The notes beneath the pieces are model-generated. The model ran no database searches, was not told where the DNA came from, and worked only from the letters and a program-made list of their open reading frames with translations. From Manis javanica (Eukaryota; Chordata; Mammalia; Pholidota; Manidae), in NCBI RefSeq assembly GCF_040802235.1, contig NC_133161.1, forward strand, positions 108,083,001-108,147,000: DNA of 64,000 nt, written 5' to 3'. Made by a program: the position numbers and the translations under genes. Position 1 is the stretch's first letter, and each line of letters starts with the position of its first letter. Positions 11,690 to 23,590 of this stretch are shown piece by piece.

Positions 11690-12110
11690 AATTCAGACTC
11701 GGAGATGTCCGACCGCTGGCGGCGCGGCCAGCCTGAGTGCCAGAGTCCCTGCCGGCCGCAGGTTGCGGGCGGGCGCGGGGCTGGCGGCGGCCACCACGCT
11801 GTCCCTCTGAGGCCTGCGCGCCCCCGGAGCGTCGGTTCTGCTGAGCGTGGCCGGCCGCCGCGTTGCCAAAGCCGCACGGCCTCCGCGGGCCAGAAGCGGT
11901 GGCTACCGAGCGAGGCGGAGCGGTCGGCGGCCTCCCGGCTCCCCTAGGCCTGCCGGCCCGGAGAGGCACCCACAGCGGGCTCGCGGGGCTGGCCGCACGG
12001 GCCCGACCTCCTCCCGCCGGTCGCGACCGCCCTTCCCACTGTCTGCACACGCTTCGCTCGGGCGACACCTACTACGACTTGTATAAGTGTTCAGAAGACA
12101 AGCAAGCTGC
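11690..12110. promoter_or_regulatory. Orphan CpG island
   Basis: A sharp block of very high G+C with frequent CpG, GC-box-like GGGCGGG motifs and no TATA box. It lies between the 3' ends of H2AZ2 and PPIA and is at neither gene's promoter. Open frames run through it on both strands (11607-12068 minus; 11863-12249 plus), but none has a recognisable domain and GC-rich DNA yields such frames by chance. It could be a promoter for an unannotated transcript. A plus-strand AATAAA at 12613-12618 downstream is compatible with a short transcript of about 0.6-0.9 kb. Confidence 0.6.
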
Positions 12111-12620
12111 TAAAGTTTTCGCAAGGGTTCAGAGAGAAACCCCTCGGAGTTCTGAGGGCTCCGATGCGTGGCGGGAGGCGGGGGCGCCCGGGCTGAAGAC
12201 GGACACGAGCCGTGCAGCTGGCCCGGGAGCCCCGGGAGCTGGAGGCTGAACCCTACAGGTTCGCTCCTCAGCCTTTGCCCCCAGCGGGCAGGGCGTGGCC
12301 CTGGTGCGAAGACAGCCTGGTGGCCGCCTGGACAACTGGACCTTTCCTGGAGGTTGTCGGAGAGAAGACTGGGTTCTGGTCAGCGGGAGTCCCACTGCCG
12401 GGGGAGGCCCAGGGACGACCTTGAGGAGGAGACAGCAGTGGAAGCCTGTCCCGAAGCAGGGAGCGCTGCGCCCGAGGGATCAGGGCCGTGGAGGCAGGGC
12501 GCTGCCGAAAATGCTGGTACCAGAGGGCGAGTCAGTCGCTCCAAACCCACAAGTTGCTCAGGGATAAACCCCAATCAGTTCCTGGACTCTGACACCTTTC
12601 AGAGCAGAAGGAAATAAAAC
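12111..12620 (+). other. GC-rich flank ending in an AATAAA
   Basis: G+C-rich sequence downstream of the island, with an open frame at 12168-12617 of low-complexity composition and no recognised domain. The end of the frame overlaps an AATAAA hexamer. It may be part of a non-coding transcript. There is no direct evidence of expression. Confidence 0.25.
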
Positions 12621-15600
12621 TTCCCGATTCTCCAGCCCACCCCGAGATGGGCTCTCACATTTATCCACCCTTGCACGGGGCCCCTGACGACCTCACAGAG
12701 GCCCTGACCCTCCTGACCCATCCCCTCCTGGTCAGCTCCTGCCTTTGTGCCCTTATTGGAGGAGTGGCCCAGTGACCCCTCTCAGGGTGAGATGTTCTGT
12801 CTATCTACAAGGGGAGATACTTGTGAACAATATTGTGAATATTATCACACATAATAAGGACACATAATATTAAAATAGGCTGGCAAGGTCTCCCTCCCAC
12901 TCCCTCTCCTCACCCCCTCACTCTCTTACAGTTCTGTGTATCAACATGGGCAAATCTCCAAAGCATAATATTGAACAGCAAAAAAGCTCACTTGAGAGTT
13001 AGAGCCTTCTAGAGGCACCATGCCATACAAAGAAATGTTGCAGCTATGAACATCTCAGAATAACAAGGCTTATTACTGGCCTCATCCTCTTCATCTGAAG
13101 ACTAGTCGAGCCCCCATTCATCATCTATGTCCATTTCAAATACTCGTAGGTGATGGAGATTTGAGCTTAAAGAAGAAAGGCCAAGTCAAGAATTTTTAAA
13201 TCAGTGGCTTAACTAATACTGTATTGCCTGTGCATGAAGACATCTCTGCTGAGAGTCAAACTGCTTAGTAGGTCAGATAAAATATTTAGGTGGGGGGAAA
13301 AATACGTATCCTACATGGAAAGGGAAAAAATCGACCACTACCAAGTGTGCTTTCAACACAGAAACTGACTGAAAATAGGCAGTGCCCAAGGAAGAGGCCC
13401 TGTAACTACAGCCCTTCTTCAGATGAGGCAACAGGCTGAACGTAACCACGCCTGAGGTCCCCGCGGCGGAACGGCAGCAAGGACTCTAAATCAGTCTGCA
13501 GAATGCGGGTGGCGAGGCAACACCCAGGGCCCTGCTGTGGGCCCGAAGCCGTGCCCGAGCCCCTGAGCCAGGGCTGGGCTGGGGCTGTGCAGCAGGGAGA
13601 GGGATCAACCTGCAGATTTTATGTCATTGCAGATATTTCAGGAAACCCCAAGTGTCTATACTTTGGGATGTACAACGGTTACCGTTTCCCTCAAGTATTT
13701 CCGGAGACATACTGAAGCTCAGGAAATAGTCGTGTTTTTCATGGCAAATTTCAGGCAGATTGATAAAGCTCTGTGGCCACTTCCTATTTACGTGTGACAC
13801 AGCTGCTGATGGCCCAGAGGATGCGGAGCCAGATAGGGGTCCCTCGCTACAGGCCATAGGGCTGCCACCAGCGTTGTTCTTTAGGACACAGAACAGAAAA
13901 TCGCACGAAGCAGTGCGTTTGGTGTGTCACTTCATGGTTTCAGTTGCACATACAGGTGTAAAATAGGCTTCTTTCCAAGTTCAGTTAAACTTGGACCTAG
14001 TTCATGAGCACCATTCTGCTCCCTCATGTGTTTACCACGTATCAACGAGTTTCCCCCCAGGTCTGCTTATGCGAGTCATAACTACTTTATGTAATCCAGT
14101 TAACAATTATGCAAATCTATTAAGAAGCAAATGCAGGAAAACACATTTCTAAGAAAAGTAGGTTTGAAAAGAGTAGACACATGTTCTTTTTTAAGGAAAT
14201 GTGTTGTAGAAGCAGCTGTAAAAGACGTGGGTGGAGGAAGGAACTGGAAGCTCACAGGGCTCTGCATTATGAAAGGTGCCCTGGACACAAGGAAACGTGG
14301 CCTCACATGAACTCAGCGGCCAAATCGGAGACTCTCTTCAAAGTAGTAAGATATATATGTGTCGAAGTTGTTTCAATTCACCACAGGAGCCCAACTGCCA
14401 GGAGAGCGCTGCCTGACCGTCGCCCTCTACAGACAGATCGCGTCTGACTGAAAGGTTATTTAGCGCGAACAAGGTAAATGGATGACAAATGTCTCGTTTT
14501 TAAGGATATCATCAGAAATAATTTCTAGCTCATTTCAGAAAACTGCCTAATTTTGAGTGAAAGTAATAAGGAGCACAAAAGTCTAACTTTAAGCACCACC
14601 TTTGTATTAAGCATTTGAAGTGAGCCAAATACTGATTCATTTTAGGTCGCTTTTGATATTTTTAATGTGCCATAAAGGTAAAGGGTCATGCAATAGAAAC
14701 AGGTCCTCTCTTCTCGACGCTGAGGCACAAACACGCATGAAAACATGTTAGTTCCGCTTTCTACAAAGCTGTGGTGTGTGGTATGCTCTGAACTTTCTTT
14801 TCTGTCTAAAGACTATCTGAGGCTATTTTGGAGATGTGAGATGTGTACCTTGTTCTTTTTAACAGCTTGTTCTTTTAACAGCTGCCCCCTATCTTATGTC
14901 AGTGACTTTCAGTGGGAAGCATTTTGGAAATCCGTGAGCCAGACAGTAGCTGGGCAGTGCTGGACATTTTGCCATGGGAGACTGACCATGGACTCCAATC
15001 GTCTGCTCAAACACTCCTGTGCATGAAAAGCTCCTGTACAATTATGTCTAGAACTCCAGTTCACAAAGGGTTTGGGCTTGGTCATTAACGAATTCAACTT
15101 CCTGCATTCCCCACGCCTGCAACTGCCATATAATTTGCAGGAAGCATGGACTTTGCCATGAGTTGTGCATCCTTTCTGAAAATCATGATGTTGCCCACGA
15201 TTCTGGAGATGGCCAGAGTCCACCTCTGAGCTCGTGTGTGGTTAACAGGGTGCCCCCAACCCCTCACTGTCATCCTCATGAGTGGTCTTTTGGACCCGAG
15301 CACTTAAGAGTGAAATGCATCACTTCATTATCAGTGATTTCCTTTCCTTTCTCTTTTTTTGTTCAGTTAGGACACTACTGATTTTTGAAAGTAAGTATGT
15401 AAGAAAGTTACAGGTATGAGTTCAGGCTGGTAGAGGGGGCACTGGATCTGAAGGGCCACCTGTAACCTAATAAGTTACTGTAGTTTGGTTAACTAGTCCC
15501 CTGTGAGGGCCATTTACACTGAGTCCAGCTTTTAAATGCTGCTTATTTGCATTAACTCCCTACAACCGCATTCATACAGAGCCAGATTCAAACAAGGCAT

Positions 15601-17630
15601 GGAAAACCTAAACATGGGCTAGAAATAGGTAATACTGCAGTGTTCAATGTCATAAAAATAACCAGTCTCATTTCCTTGTGCATTTAAAAAGTAATACTGA
15701 CATTAAAGCAAAGGTTCTACTTCATTTCCACCACCTGGACCATCTCGACACTGGGCTAAGCCCCACCCCCACACCGGGATGAGGTCCAGCTCAGAGCCCA
15801 CAGTGCCTCCTGCGCTCTGCTCAGAGTTCCTGTAGGTATATATATATATATAATAAAACAACTTGTGGGTGGAGGGGAGGAACCATGAGACAGTTGACAA
15901 AATTTGAGTGGTTGGACGGCTATGTTAAGGAATCATCTTTAGATGCAAATAGTATTTTGGTCATACTAAAAGTGTGAGCTCATATCTTTTAGAGACAAAC
16001 TATGTATAAGTATTTGTGGATATGATACGTCTGCAATTTGCTACAAAACAGTGCAGCTGGAGAACAGGGGACCGGTTGGGGAGGGGGAATAGAGTAAATG
16101 AAATTGGGTACAAGACACACAAATGGAAAACCAGGTAGGTCTGTCTCTTTAAGTACCTGTACTTCACATGAACCAAGCAGAACAGCTTATGAAAAGTGGA
16201 CACAAACTCAGAGATTATGAATATCTATATAAGGTTTTAACCCAGTTAAAGCTGCAATAATGAAGAGGAAAAATCATGTCAAAAAGACAGAGGTCAGCAT
16301 AAAGGTGCCTGTACAAGTCGGATTTGGGATGACTTAAGTATCAAATTTCATGAGTGTAATTGTTTGAAACACACTCAACAAACGTCCATGAGTGCATAGT
16401 GACCAGACAAGGGAAGGAGGATTACTTTTTGCAACTACACAGTAACTGATTCAGGCAAAGATCATTAATTGATGCTAAAACAATCAGAGAAAAGATCTAG
16501 GAAGAGGCTCTTTCCATACAGCAAACTATCACCCCAGGGTTACCTACTCACCAGAAGAGAGGACAAAGTGCCTCCCCAGAGGGGCAGTGGGAAAGCAGCC
16601 CCACCTCACTGTGGAGCCTGAAGGAGCCTTTAGTAGCCTGCCACCTGACAGCCAGGATTAAGTGCACACAGCATCACCTACAGTCTTGTTACAAATGGTG
16701 AACTTGAGTCCAGTCAAGCTTCTCGTATTTATTTCGAGTTTACACAAAATAAACACAAGAGCCTGAGGAACCAGCATGTGGCCTGAAGAGGAGACACTGG
16801 GTAGCTCCAGAACCCCAGACTATTTTAAGAGTCAAGAGTCAATGTCATTGAAAAAAATTTAAAAAAAGCCAAACCCCACATAGTACAGAATTCAACTTGT
16901 AGGAAATGCCCAGCGAGGGGAACGAGGGGAAATCTATAGACAGAAGGCAGACTTGTAGTTGCTGGGGATGGAAGCATGAGTGGCTCTTCTCTATGATGGT
17001 ACTCTTAAAAAGGGTGAATTGTATGGTGTATAAAATACCATCTCAATGAAGTTCTTAAGGTAACTTACAGTAGGTGAAAAAAAAAGTGGAAAGACTGTTC
17101 AAGATTAAAAGGGCCTAAAGACACCTACCAACCAAATGCAGCAGGGGAACCCCAGGTTAGATCCTAGAGGTGGGAGTGGGTAGAGGGCATCATAAAGGGC
17201 TACTTGTACATAAGCTGTATCTTAACAGAACTGATTTTGAAAACCTCTAGGACAGTGGGGAAATTCCAGTATGGACCGGATGCCCTTGTCTGTGGATTTG
17301 CTCATCTTCCTAGGCCATTAAGGCACTGGGTGAACCCAACCTTCTGGGGCCCATCACTGACCTGTGCCCTCAGGGATGCTAGGCTATACTATGCATCTTG
17401 CCTTCTCCCAGGGGCCTTCATAATCCCGCAGCCATTTGCCCTCTCTGCAGCTAGGTCTGGGCATGCTTCTCACCTTCTCAAAACTAAACATAGTATGTTT
17501 TCAGACACACATACATGGTAGAAACTGATGAACACAGCTGGGCATGCTTACCTCCTGAGAGCAGAGGCAATGCGGAAGACTTACAGGAGGGTGGTGGTGC
17601 TTCTACTCCCAGTTCCACACTACAAATCTT
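12621..17630. other. Intergenic region, mostly unique sequence
   Basis: Five kilobases of average-composition sequence with no recognised exon and no clear young repeat. A short TA dinucleotide run lies at 15837-15852. Short open frames on both strands show no recognisable protein content. Confidence 0.45.
15837..15852. repeat. (TA)n microsatellite
   Basis: About eight TA units, directly visible. Confidence 0.8.
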
Positions 17631-17634
17631 CGGT

Positions 17635-17880
17635 GCTTGTGGCATGCATGCCTTGGTGCCCTCCCCTTGAGCATGGGCTGGACCTGGTGACTTACAGAGC
17701 CAAAGCAAAGGGACATCTTTTCTATGCCTAGATTAAGACTGACTCCAGTCTTGCTGGATTCTGCCTTGAACACATGCTGCCATGTTGGTGAGAAAAGCCC
17801 GTCAGTGGCAGCTGGTGGGTGAAGCATTGGCAAGCCCTTCCCCTGAACCTCTTCACCTGAGTCACTCTTCAGTTAGGCCA
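17635..17880 (+). repeat. Possible MaLR-type LTR relic
   Basis: The block 'cttgagcatgggctggacct', followed by 'ggtgactta' and later 'acatgctgccatgttg', resembles a common ancient mammalian LTR. It is diverged, and the boundaries and family are uncertain. Confidence 0.4.
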
Positions 17881-18974
17881 TCCTACTGCACAGACACGGT
17901 TATCTAGCAGGTTCCCAGCTCTTAGCATCTGGCCGCCCTCCCCTCGTAAAACCTGCAGGGCAGCAACCTCCTGACAACCACTCTTCCCTAAAATCCAGCA
18001 AAACGCAGAGGTGTAATACTTGTCGGGAAAATAAAAGCGATCCAGGGCACGTGGTCAGTGGGAGCAAGTAAATACATTGGCAGAAGACATCTACACCTGC
18101 TGAGCACTGTCCTCTATGGACACCACCTGCCCTGTCACTCAGAGAACATGAAGACATGGAGACTAAAAGCTAGGGAAGCCCAGCACTGAGTAGAAAACCA
18201 GCCAGTAGCCTGTCAAGTGCTGCAGGACAGGCAGTCATACATCAACTACATAAGGACACGAGTGGTTGTTGAAGATAAACAAGTGTGCAGTGAATGGTTC
18301 TTGGCTGCTTCTCTACATTGTCCTGACAGGTCACCCATGACACACGCCTCACTGCATAGGCTTCCAGCGTAACTCCCATCCTTTGGACCAGGCCAGAAAG
18401 ACCTCACATTGACCTTGGAAAGCTCCCTTGCAAGGAGGCACCCAGTCACTTATTTGGGCTAAAGCCAAGCTAGATGCCCTTTGGAGAGAGTACAACCTGC
18501 CGGCTGCCCTCCCAACTTAACTTTGTCAAGAATCTCATGTAATTGAGCCTTATTATGAAACCTTTTAACTGTCATATTTTCAAAACAGCTTGGTAAGATC
18601 CAGAAACATGGCTCAGAGACCATGTTAAGACCCAACATTCTGGCAACGCCATTCAGATACTCAAGTACACCATGGTTTTTAGTTTATTGCAATTCTGACA
18701 GACACCTCTTTAAGTGCCAAGTGGGATTCCCTGCCACCCTTACAGAAACACAAGCCCAACTGGTCCCAATCTTGAAGCTCCAGCTTGTTTTGCCCTCTAC
18801 ACCTCTTTAGTACCCCACTCAGCTTACCCTGGGGTTCCCTACACCAGTGATATTTAGTTTCTGGATCAGGGAAGCAAAAAAGTGTTTTGTTGAATTATGC
18901 AAACATAGTAAGTGCTGTCTTCAGAATCACCTATTGCTGCTTAAAGTGAAACCTCCATCAACACCCTAACCCAG

Positions 18975-19180
18975 AGGGACAACTGTTTGGTTTTTATTTC
19001 ACAATCATAAACTTAACTCTGCATTCCAGGTAGACTTGGAGAGGGATAAGGAAAATATGGAACCCAGGACTGTAGCGAGAGCAAAAATACAGGATATTCC
19101 GAGCAGATAGGGTGAGGGGGTGCTCTCCTGGCTACAGAAGGAATGGTCTGGTGGTTAAGATAAAGCCCAAGTCAGATGTG
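18975..19180 (-). other. PPIA: PPIA 3' UTR
   Basis: About 200 bases after the PPIA stop codon, ending shortly beyond the AATAAA signal at 18993-18998. The segment just before the signal, around 'aacttaactctgc' on the plus strand, looks conserved with the human 3' UTR as I recall it. Confidence 0.75.
18993..18998 (-). terminator. PPIA: PPIA polyadenylation signal AATAAA
   Basis: The plus strand reads TTTATT, which is AATAAA on the gene strand, about 185 bases after the stop codon. Cleavage is expected about 15-25 bases further on, near 18975. Confidence 0.8.
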
Positions 19181-19313
19181 TTAGATCTGTCCACAGTCAG
19201 CAATGGTGATCTTCTTGCTAGTCTTCCCATTCCTGGACCCAAAGCGTTCCATGGCTTCCACAATATTCATGCCCTCTTTCACCTTGCCAAAGACCACATG
19301 CTTGCCATCCAAC
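19181..19313 (-). CDS. PPIA: PPIA exon 5 (coding part)
   Basis: Starts with the third base of the Trp121 codon, then [20 protein letters not shown] and the C-terminal strand ending DCGQI. The stop TAA lies at 19181-19183. The acceptor AG is at 19314-19315 on the gene strand. Confidence 0.96.
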
Positions 19314-21218
19314 CTGGAAACAGAGAACAGTCACTAGTGACTAGACGCAGATCAGCAGCCTGTGCTGCACACCCGGCAGAACACGGAAGGGAGGCTCCTC
19401 AAGCCTTCAGTAGTGGATGCTGACAGAACAGCAGAAACATTATTTTACCCTATTGTAAAGACATGGCAACACCATAATTACCATGACAGCCTCACAAAGG
19501 TGACAGATTTTCCAACTGTCAAGAATTTTAAGCTCAGAATGGACCCCTATCCAAATCAGACTGACGTCCACCTAACTGGCCAAGCCAGATAAGAGCCCTG
19601 CTCCCCTTTCAGTATCTTGCTTTCCATATTCATGCCCTTCTGGGTACCCAGGTGGGACAGCAGGAAAGCAAACAACGCCTGCCTGCACAGCTCTGCCTTA
19701 CCACTCAGTCTTGGCAGTGCAAATGAAGAACTGGGAACCGTTTGTGTTAGGCCCCGCGTTTGCCATGGACAAGATGCCAGGACCCGTGTGCTTCAGGATG
19801 AAATTCTCATCATCAAATTTCTCCCCATAAATGGACTTGCCACCAGTGCCATTATGGCGCGTAAAGTCACCACCCTGTGGAACGAGAGGAACCTGTCACT
19901 TCTGATAACATAATCAGAAAATATGCCAAGCCTATAAGGTTCAAACTTTAAAACTCAAGTCTAAACTGACTAGACCGGTTAGGAGGAACCACAGTGGTGG
20001 AATTAACAGCTCACACAGGCAATCCTGAAAATACTGGCTCAACCCCAACCGGAACCACCCAAATCAGAACTAATTTCATACCTGACACATAAATCCCGGA
20101 ATAATTCTGTGAAAGCAGGAGCCTTTATAACCAAATCCTTTCTCCCCAGTGCTCAGAGCACGAAAGTTTTCTGTTGAGAAAAAAGAAATATATACATACA
20201 CACACGTCCGTTAAAACTGTAGTATCTTTAATTAAACATATGAGGGCAAGACTAACCTGCTGTCTTTGGGACTTTGTCTGCAAACAACTGTAAGAGAAAT
20301 GACAGTTAATAAATCTCTGCTTACATATTTTGTTATCTAGTAAGCCACCTCTTTCAGGGGCTGCAAATACTCATTTTCTCACTACAAAAGAATGTTTCTT
20401 CTGTAATTACACTGAATCCCAGATAACAACTGCCTCTGTAGGGATGGGTTTAGCAACACGAGCCCCAAAGACACAGAGCCAGTCATGACTTACTGCGAGG
20501 CTACGAGAGGACATCGCCTCTCCACCGACACGTGTCTGGCTTCTAAGTTGCACCTCCCCCACCTTAGCTGCAGCCTAAGGACGAAATGCTCAGTAATGCC
20601 CACCAGGCCGCCCCCGCCCGATCAAGGACAAGTCGCGAGAACGAACAGGCCATGGCCCTCGGCGCGCGGGACCCCTGCTCCCTCAGCACCTTCCCACGCA
20701 GCGAAGCGCTGGCTACAGGTGCTTCAGCGTCCACGCGAGCCCTTCCGCAAGGGCTGCCCGCAGGCCTGGACTGCGCCACCCGTGCATGGACGCTCCCGAA
20801 CCCCAGCCGACGGTTTGGGGCGCAGCACGCCGCACGGAGGAATGCCAGCCCGCACGAGAGTAGCTCTCCCGGGAGCGGGCCGATACACCGTTCCGAGACT
20901 CCCAGGCGGTAAGAATGCCCTTGCCTGTCCGGCGCGCGGCCCTGGAGCCCCCCGCGGCCCGGCAACGGCCGAGCACGTGCGCGCCGGAAGGGCGCGGCCG
21001 CCCCTCCCCCGCCAACCGCTTTGTCCGCGCCCCCGGTCTCCCAAAATGGCCCCGCGCAGAAAATGGCGCCGCACCGCCCGCTCTCCTCGGCGAGGCGCCC
21101 GCGTCCCCAGCCCCGGCCGCCCAAGCCACACAGGGCGCCGCCCGCCCACCTCGAAGGAGACACGGCCCAGGGGCTCGCCGTCGACGGCGATGTCGAAGAA
21201 GATGGTGGGGTTGACCAT
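19181..21218 (-). CDS. PPIA: PPIA, peptidyl-prolyl cis-trans isomerase A (cyclophilin A), five exons
   Basis: Cyclophilin A catalyses cis-trans isomerisation of peptidyl-prolyl bonds, acts as a cytosolic folding helper and is the receptor for cyclosporin A. The coding exons on the minus strand are 21218-21150, 20287-20257, 20170-20082, 19874-19702 and 19313-19181 (69, 31, 89, 173 and 133 nt). All junctions are GT-AG. The total is 495 nt, or 164 residues plus TAA. It starts [18 protein letters not shown]. The catalytic loop [11 protein letters not shown] (Arg55, Phe60), the QFFICT block and the Trp121-containing TEWLDGKH segment are all present. The protein ends DCGQI, one residue shorter than human CGQLE. 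No frame breaks are seen. The intact introns exclude a processed pseudogene, which are abundant for this gene. Confidence 0.97.
19702..19874 (-). CDS. PPIA: PPIA exon 4
   Basis: 173 nt encoding [20 protein letters not shown] through FFICTAKTE and the first two bases of the Trp codon. It contains Gln111, Phe113 and neighbouring residues of the cyclosporin-binding pocket. The donor reads GTAAGG. Confidence 0.96.
20082..20170 (-). CDS. PPIA: PPIA exon 3
   Basis: 89 nt encoding [20 protein letters not shown] followed by [10 protein letters not shown]. It carries the catalytic arginine. The donor reads GTATG. Confidence 0.96.
20257..20287 (-). CDS. PPIA: PPIA exon 2
   Basis: A 31-nt micro-exon encoding [10 protein letters not shown] plus the first base of a Glu codon, flanked by AG and GT. 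The size and content match the known gene structure. Confidence 0.95.
21150..21218 (-). CDS. PPIA: PPIA exon 1 (coding part)
   Basis: 69 nt, 23 codons, from ATG at 21216-21218 to GAG, followed by a GTGGGC donor. Encodes [18 protein letters not shown] and RVSFE. Position 6 is Ile where human has Val. Confidence 0.96.
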
Positions 21219-21286
21219 AGCTGCGCAGCAGAGACAGCTCCCGAGCGGCGGCGTCTGCAAAGCGGCACGAGCCCCGCCGTCTCCTG

Positions 21287-21293
21287 TTTTATA
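21287..21293 (-). promoter_or_regulatory. PPIA: PPIA TATA box
   Basis: The gene strand reads CTATAAAACAGG. It lies about 70 bases upstream of the ATG, which would place the transcription start near 21260 and give a short 5' UTR of about 40 bases. Confidence 0.75.
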
Positions 21294-21303
21294 GCCGGTC
21301 TGG

Positions 21304-21311
21304 CCCCGCCC
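21304..21311 (-). promoter_or_regulatory. PPIA: GC box (Sp1-type) in PPIA promoter
   Basis: GGGCGGGG on the gene strand, immediately upstream of the TATA box. Confidence 0.6.
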
Positions 21312-21337
21312 ATGGCCTGTCGCGCGCTTCACTCTAG

Positions 21338-21342
21338 CCAAT
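21338..21342 (+). promoter_or_regulatory. PPIA: Inverted CCAAT box in PPIA promoter
   Basis: CCAAT on the plus strand, hence ATTGG on the gene strand, in an 'agccaatcg' context. It lies about 45 bases upstream of the TATA box. This is the usual NF-Y-type geometry. Confidence 0.6.
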
Positions 21343-21720
21343 CGTGATCGTGAGCAGGTGGTAGTGACGGTACGGCTGGCCTATGGTCGGAGACAGGACG
21401 GGACGGGAAGGGACGATGCGCGCGTGCGCACTGGTGGCGCAGGCGGCTTCCCGCCTGCGGGCACCGTCGCGGCGTAGCGGCGTGAGCTGCGCACAAGGCC
21501 GGGCAGGGCGGGGTTCCCAGGGCCGGGAAAGGGGACGGCTGTGGGGACAGGGGCTGGGACTGGGGCCGGGACGAGGCTCGACAGGGCCGCAGCTCAGGGC
21601 GGGCAGGGGAGGCCGAGGGGCGCGTGCCAAGCGCCAGGGCGCCGCCCCCATTGCGCAGAGGGGGGCAACTGAGGCGAGCTAGGGCTTCAAGGTCGCGCTG
21701 ACCCCCAAGGTTGACCGACT

Positions 21721-23590
21721 GCGCCCTGGGGGCCCGCCGGCCTGGGTATCCGCTTTCTCACCCTGCGGGGAAGGAGCCGCTCTCCCCGTCCGGAGCGTAT
21801 GAAATGCTTGCAAAATGCCCTACTTTCCTAAAATACCTTGCAGCCTCGGCTTGAATTTCTCCAAGAGGCTGAGGAAGTGGCTGGGCAGTCTCTATCTGCA
21901 AAGCCTTGCTCTCTTTTATACTTTTACCATCTTTTATTGTCTCTGCCCCTCTCAGAGGCAGTACTGCCCTCTGACTTATGGGTGAACGACAAAGCAACAG
22001 TGTAAAAGTGAAAACCCTCAGGCATTTGATACTTCCATCACTAGTGCTAAAAATGCACTTGTATAGCTTGTTCAGAAAACATGGACAAGGAAATTTATAT
22101 ATTTTCATCGACCACTATACTGCAATATTCAGAATGTTATAACATATGTTTGGAGATAGATATATCTCCAAATTCAAGTGTCCTCATTTGCAAAAGCAGG
22201 ATGGGGCTGTGAGAAGCGAATGAAAAGTTCAGTGCCTGGCATCTGGCAGGAGTACTGGTAATGGCATCATGAGCCTACATACCCTGGTTGGTTCTCACAG
22301 TACCCAGTTCTCATTTACAGATGTTCACTAGTTTGTCAGGGCACCTGGCTTACTAGTGTCAGCAAAGCCAGGACTGGCACTGCCTCTTTTGCTCATTCCA
22401 CATCACCTGGTGCTCTGTGACCTTAAGGAAGCTAAGCATCCTCATCTGACTGAAAAAACTGACAAGGGCTCTCAGGCATAAACTACCTTACTTCTCACTC
22501 CTCCTCTCTAAACCTTGGAGCACTTAAGAACGCCTCCTGAGAAACAGGTGAGTGAATGAATGAAGAATAAAGCCATCCTTTGTGACTTCCCTCACACACC
22601 AAGTCCTGCCCTCTCATCACCATCACCATTGTCACAGCAAGGCCTTTATCCACACATGCGTAAGTGTGGACATTTAAGAAAAAATGTGCATGTGTTTTGT
22701 TTGTTCTGAGGGAAGCCAACGTTCTAGGATCCTTTCCTAGCATATCTGTTGAGCTGGACTTCCTAACTCAGTAAAACGGCAGGCACATACCCTCAGGAAT
22801 GTGCCATATTTGGATGTCAGACCAAAAGCAAATCAACTGAACTCCAGTGCATGATCCAGCTAGCAGGAGGTGTTCCATACCAGCCAACAGAGCTCTTTGT
22901 TCCTGTAGTGTGCTACAGACAAACGCTCACCTCAGAAATGTCTCTCAGCAAGGCAGTACCTAATGGGTAGAAAAGTCAGGTCATCCAAAATTACAAAAAC
23001 AGACTACTTTGGAAGAGAACAACTTGCCGTGCTGTGCCTCCTGCCAGGGCCTCTCTTAGTACCTGTGCCACCTTGGCTCTGGCTTCACCAGCCACAGATG
23101 AGGGCTCCCTCCAAGACGCAACTTCAGGCACAGCCGTTCACTGCCTCCTGCTTTCAGAGCTTCCCTCATGGCCTTGGCTTTGCTCTTTCCTTTCTCCAAC
23201 TCTGACCTTTCCCCTTGACTCTTTCACAGATTTTTCCTGTGTCACAGTTACTGTGTGACCTTGTTCTGTGCCTTACCTGTTGAGTCACCTACATCTCTAT
23301 TCCTGAGGCTCAGATTCTCAGGTGACTCCTACACCAAGCTCCAGCCCAAGCTCACTCCAGCATGGCTCTTCCCTCCCTATGGGGTCTGTCCTGGAGGGTG
23401 AACCCCTCAGAGAGCTCTGCCACCTCCTTCCATTTTCCCATCCCAGGCCTCTCCCTCCCAGGCCTCCACCTCCTCAGGGTTCCTCCCTCCCTGGCCTCCT
23501 CTGCCTCCCAGACCTCCTCCCTCTACACAACCTACAGCTCATCCTCGGTGCTTTGCAGCTGCCTCCTAGCAGGTATGAGCCCATTGTTTC
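21721..23590. other. Region upstream of PPIA, weak repeat relics only
   Basis: No exon was recognised. A weak MIR-like stretch may lie around 22170-22330. From 23320 to 23580 the sequence is pyrimidine-rich, with many CCTCC and CTTCC blocks. Confidence 0.4.

Larger units (their letters stand above)
20560..21720. promoter_or_regulatory. PPIA: CpG island over PPIA promoter, exon 1 and intron 1
   Basis: Dense CpG and high G+C across the promoter, first exon and most of intron 1, continuing several hundred bases upstream of the start site. This is typical of a constitutively expressed housekeeping gene. Large open frames on both strands here are composition artefacts. Confidence 0.85.

Noticed and set aside
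11607-12249. Open frames of 120-150 codons in the orphan CpG island
   Set aside because: They overlap on both strands, have Arg/Pro/Gly/Ala-rich chance composition and show no domain or splice structure.
20485-21341. Long open frames on both strands around PPIA exon 1
   Set aside because: Only the first 23 codons of the PPIA frame are real, because a splice donor follows. The rest is CpG-island composition.
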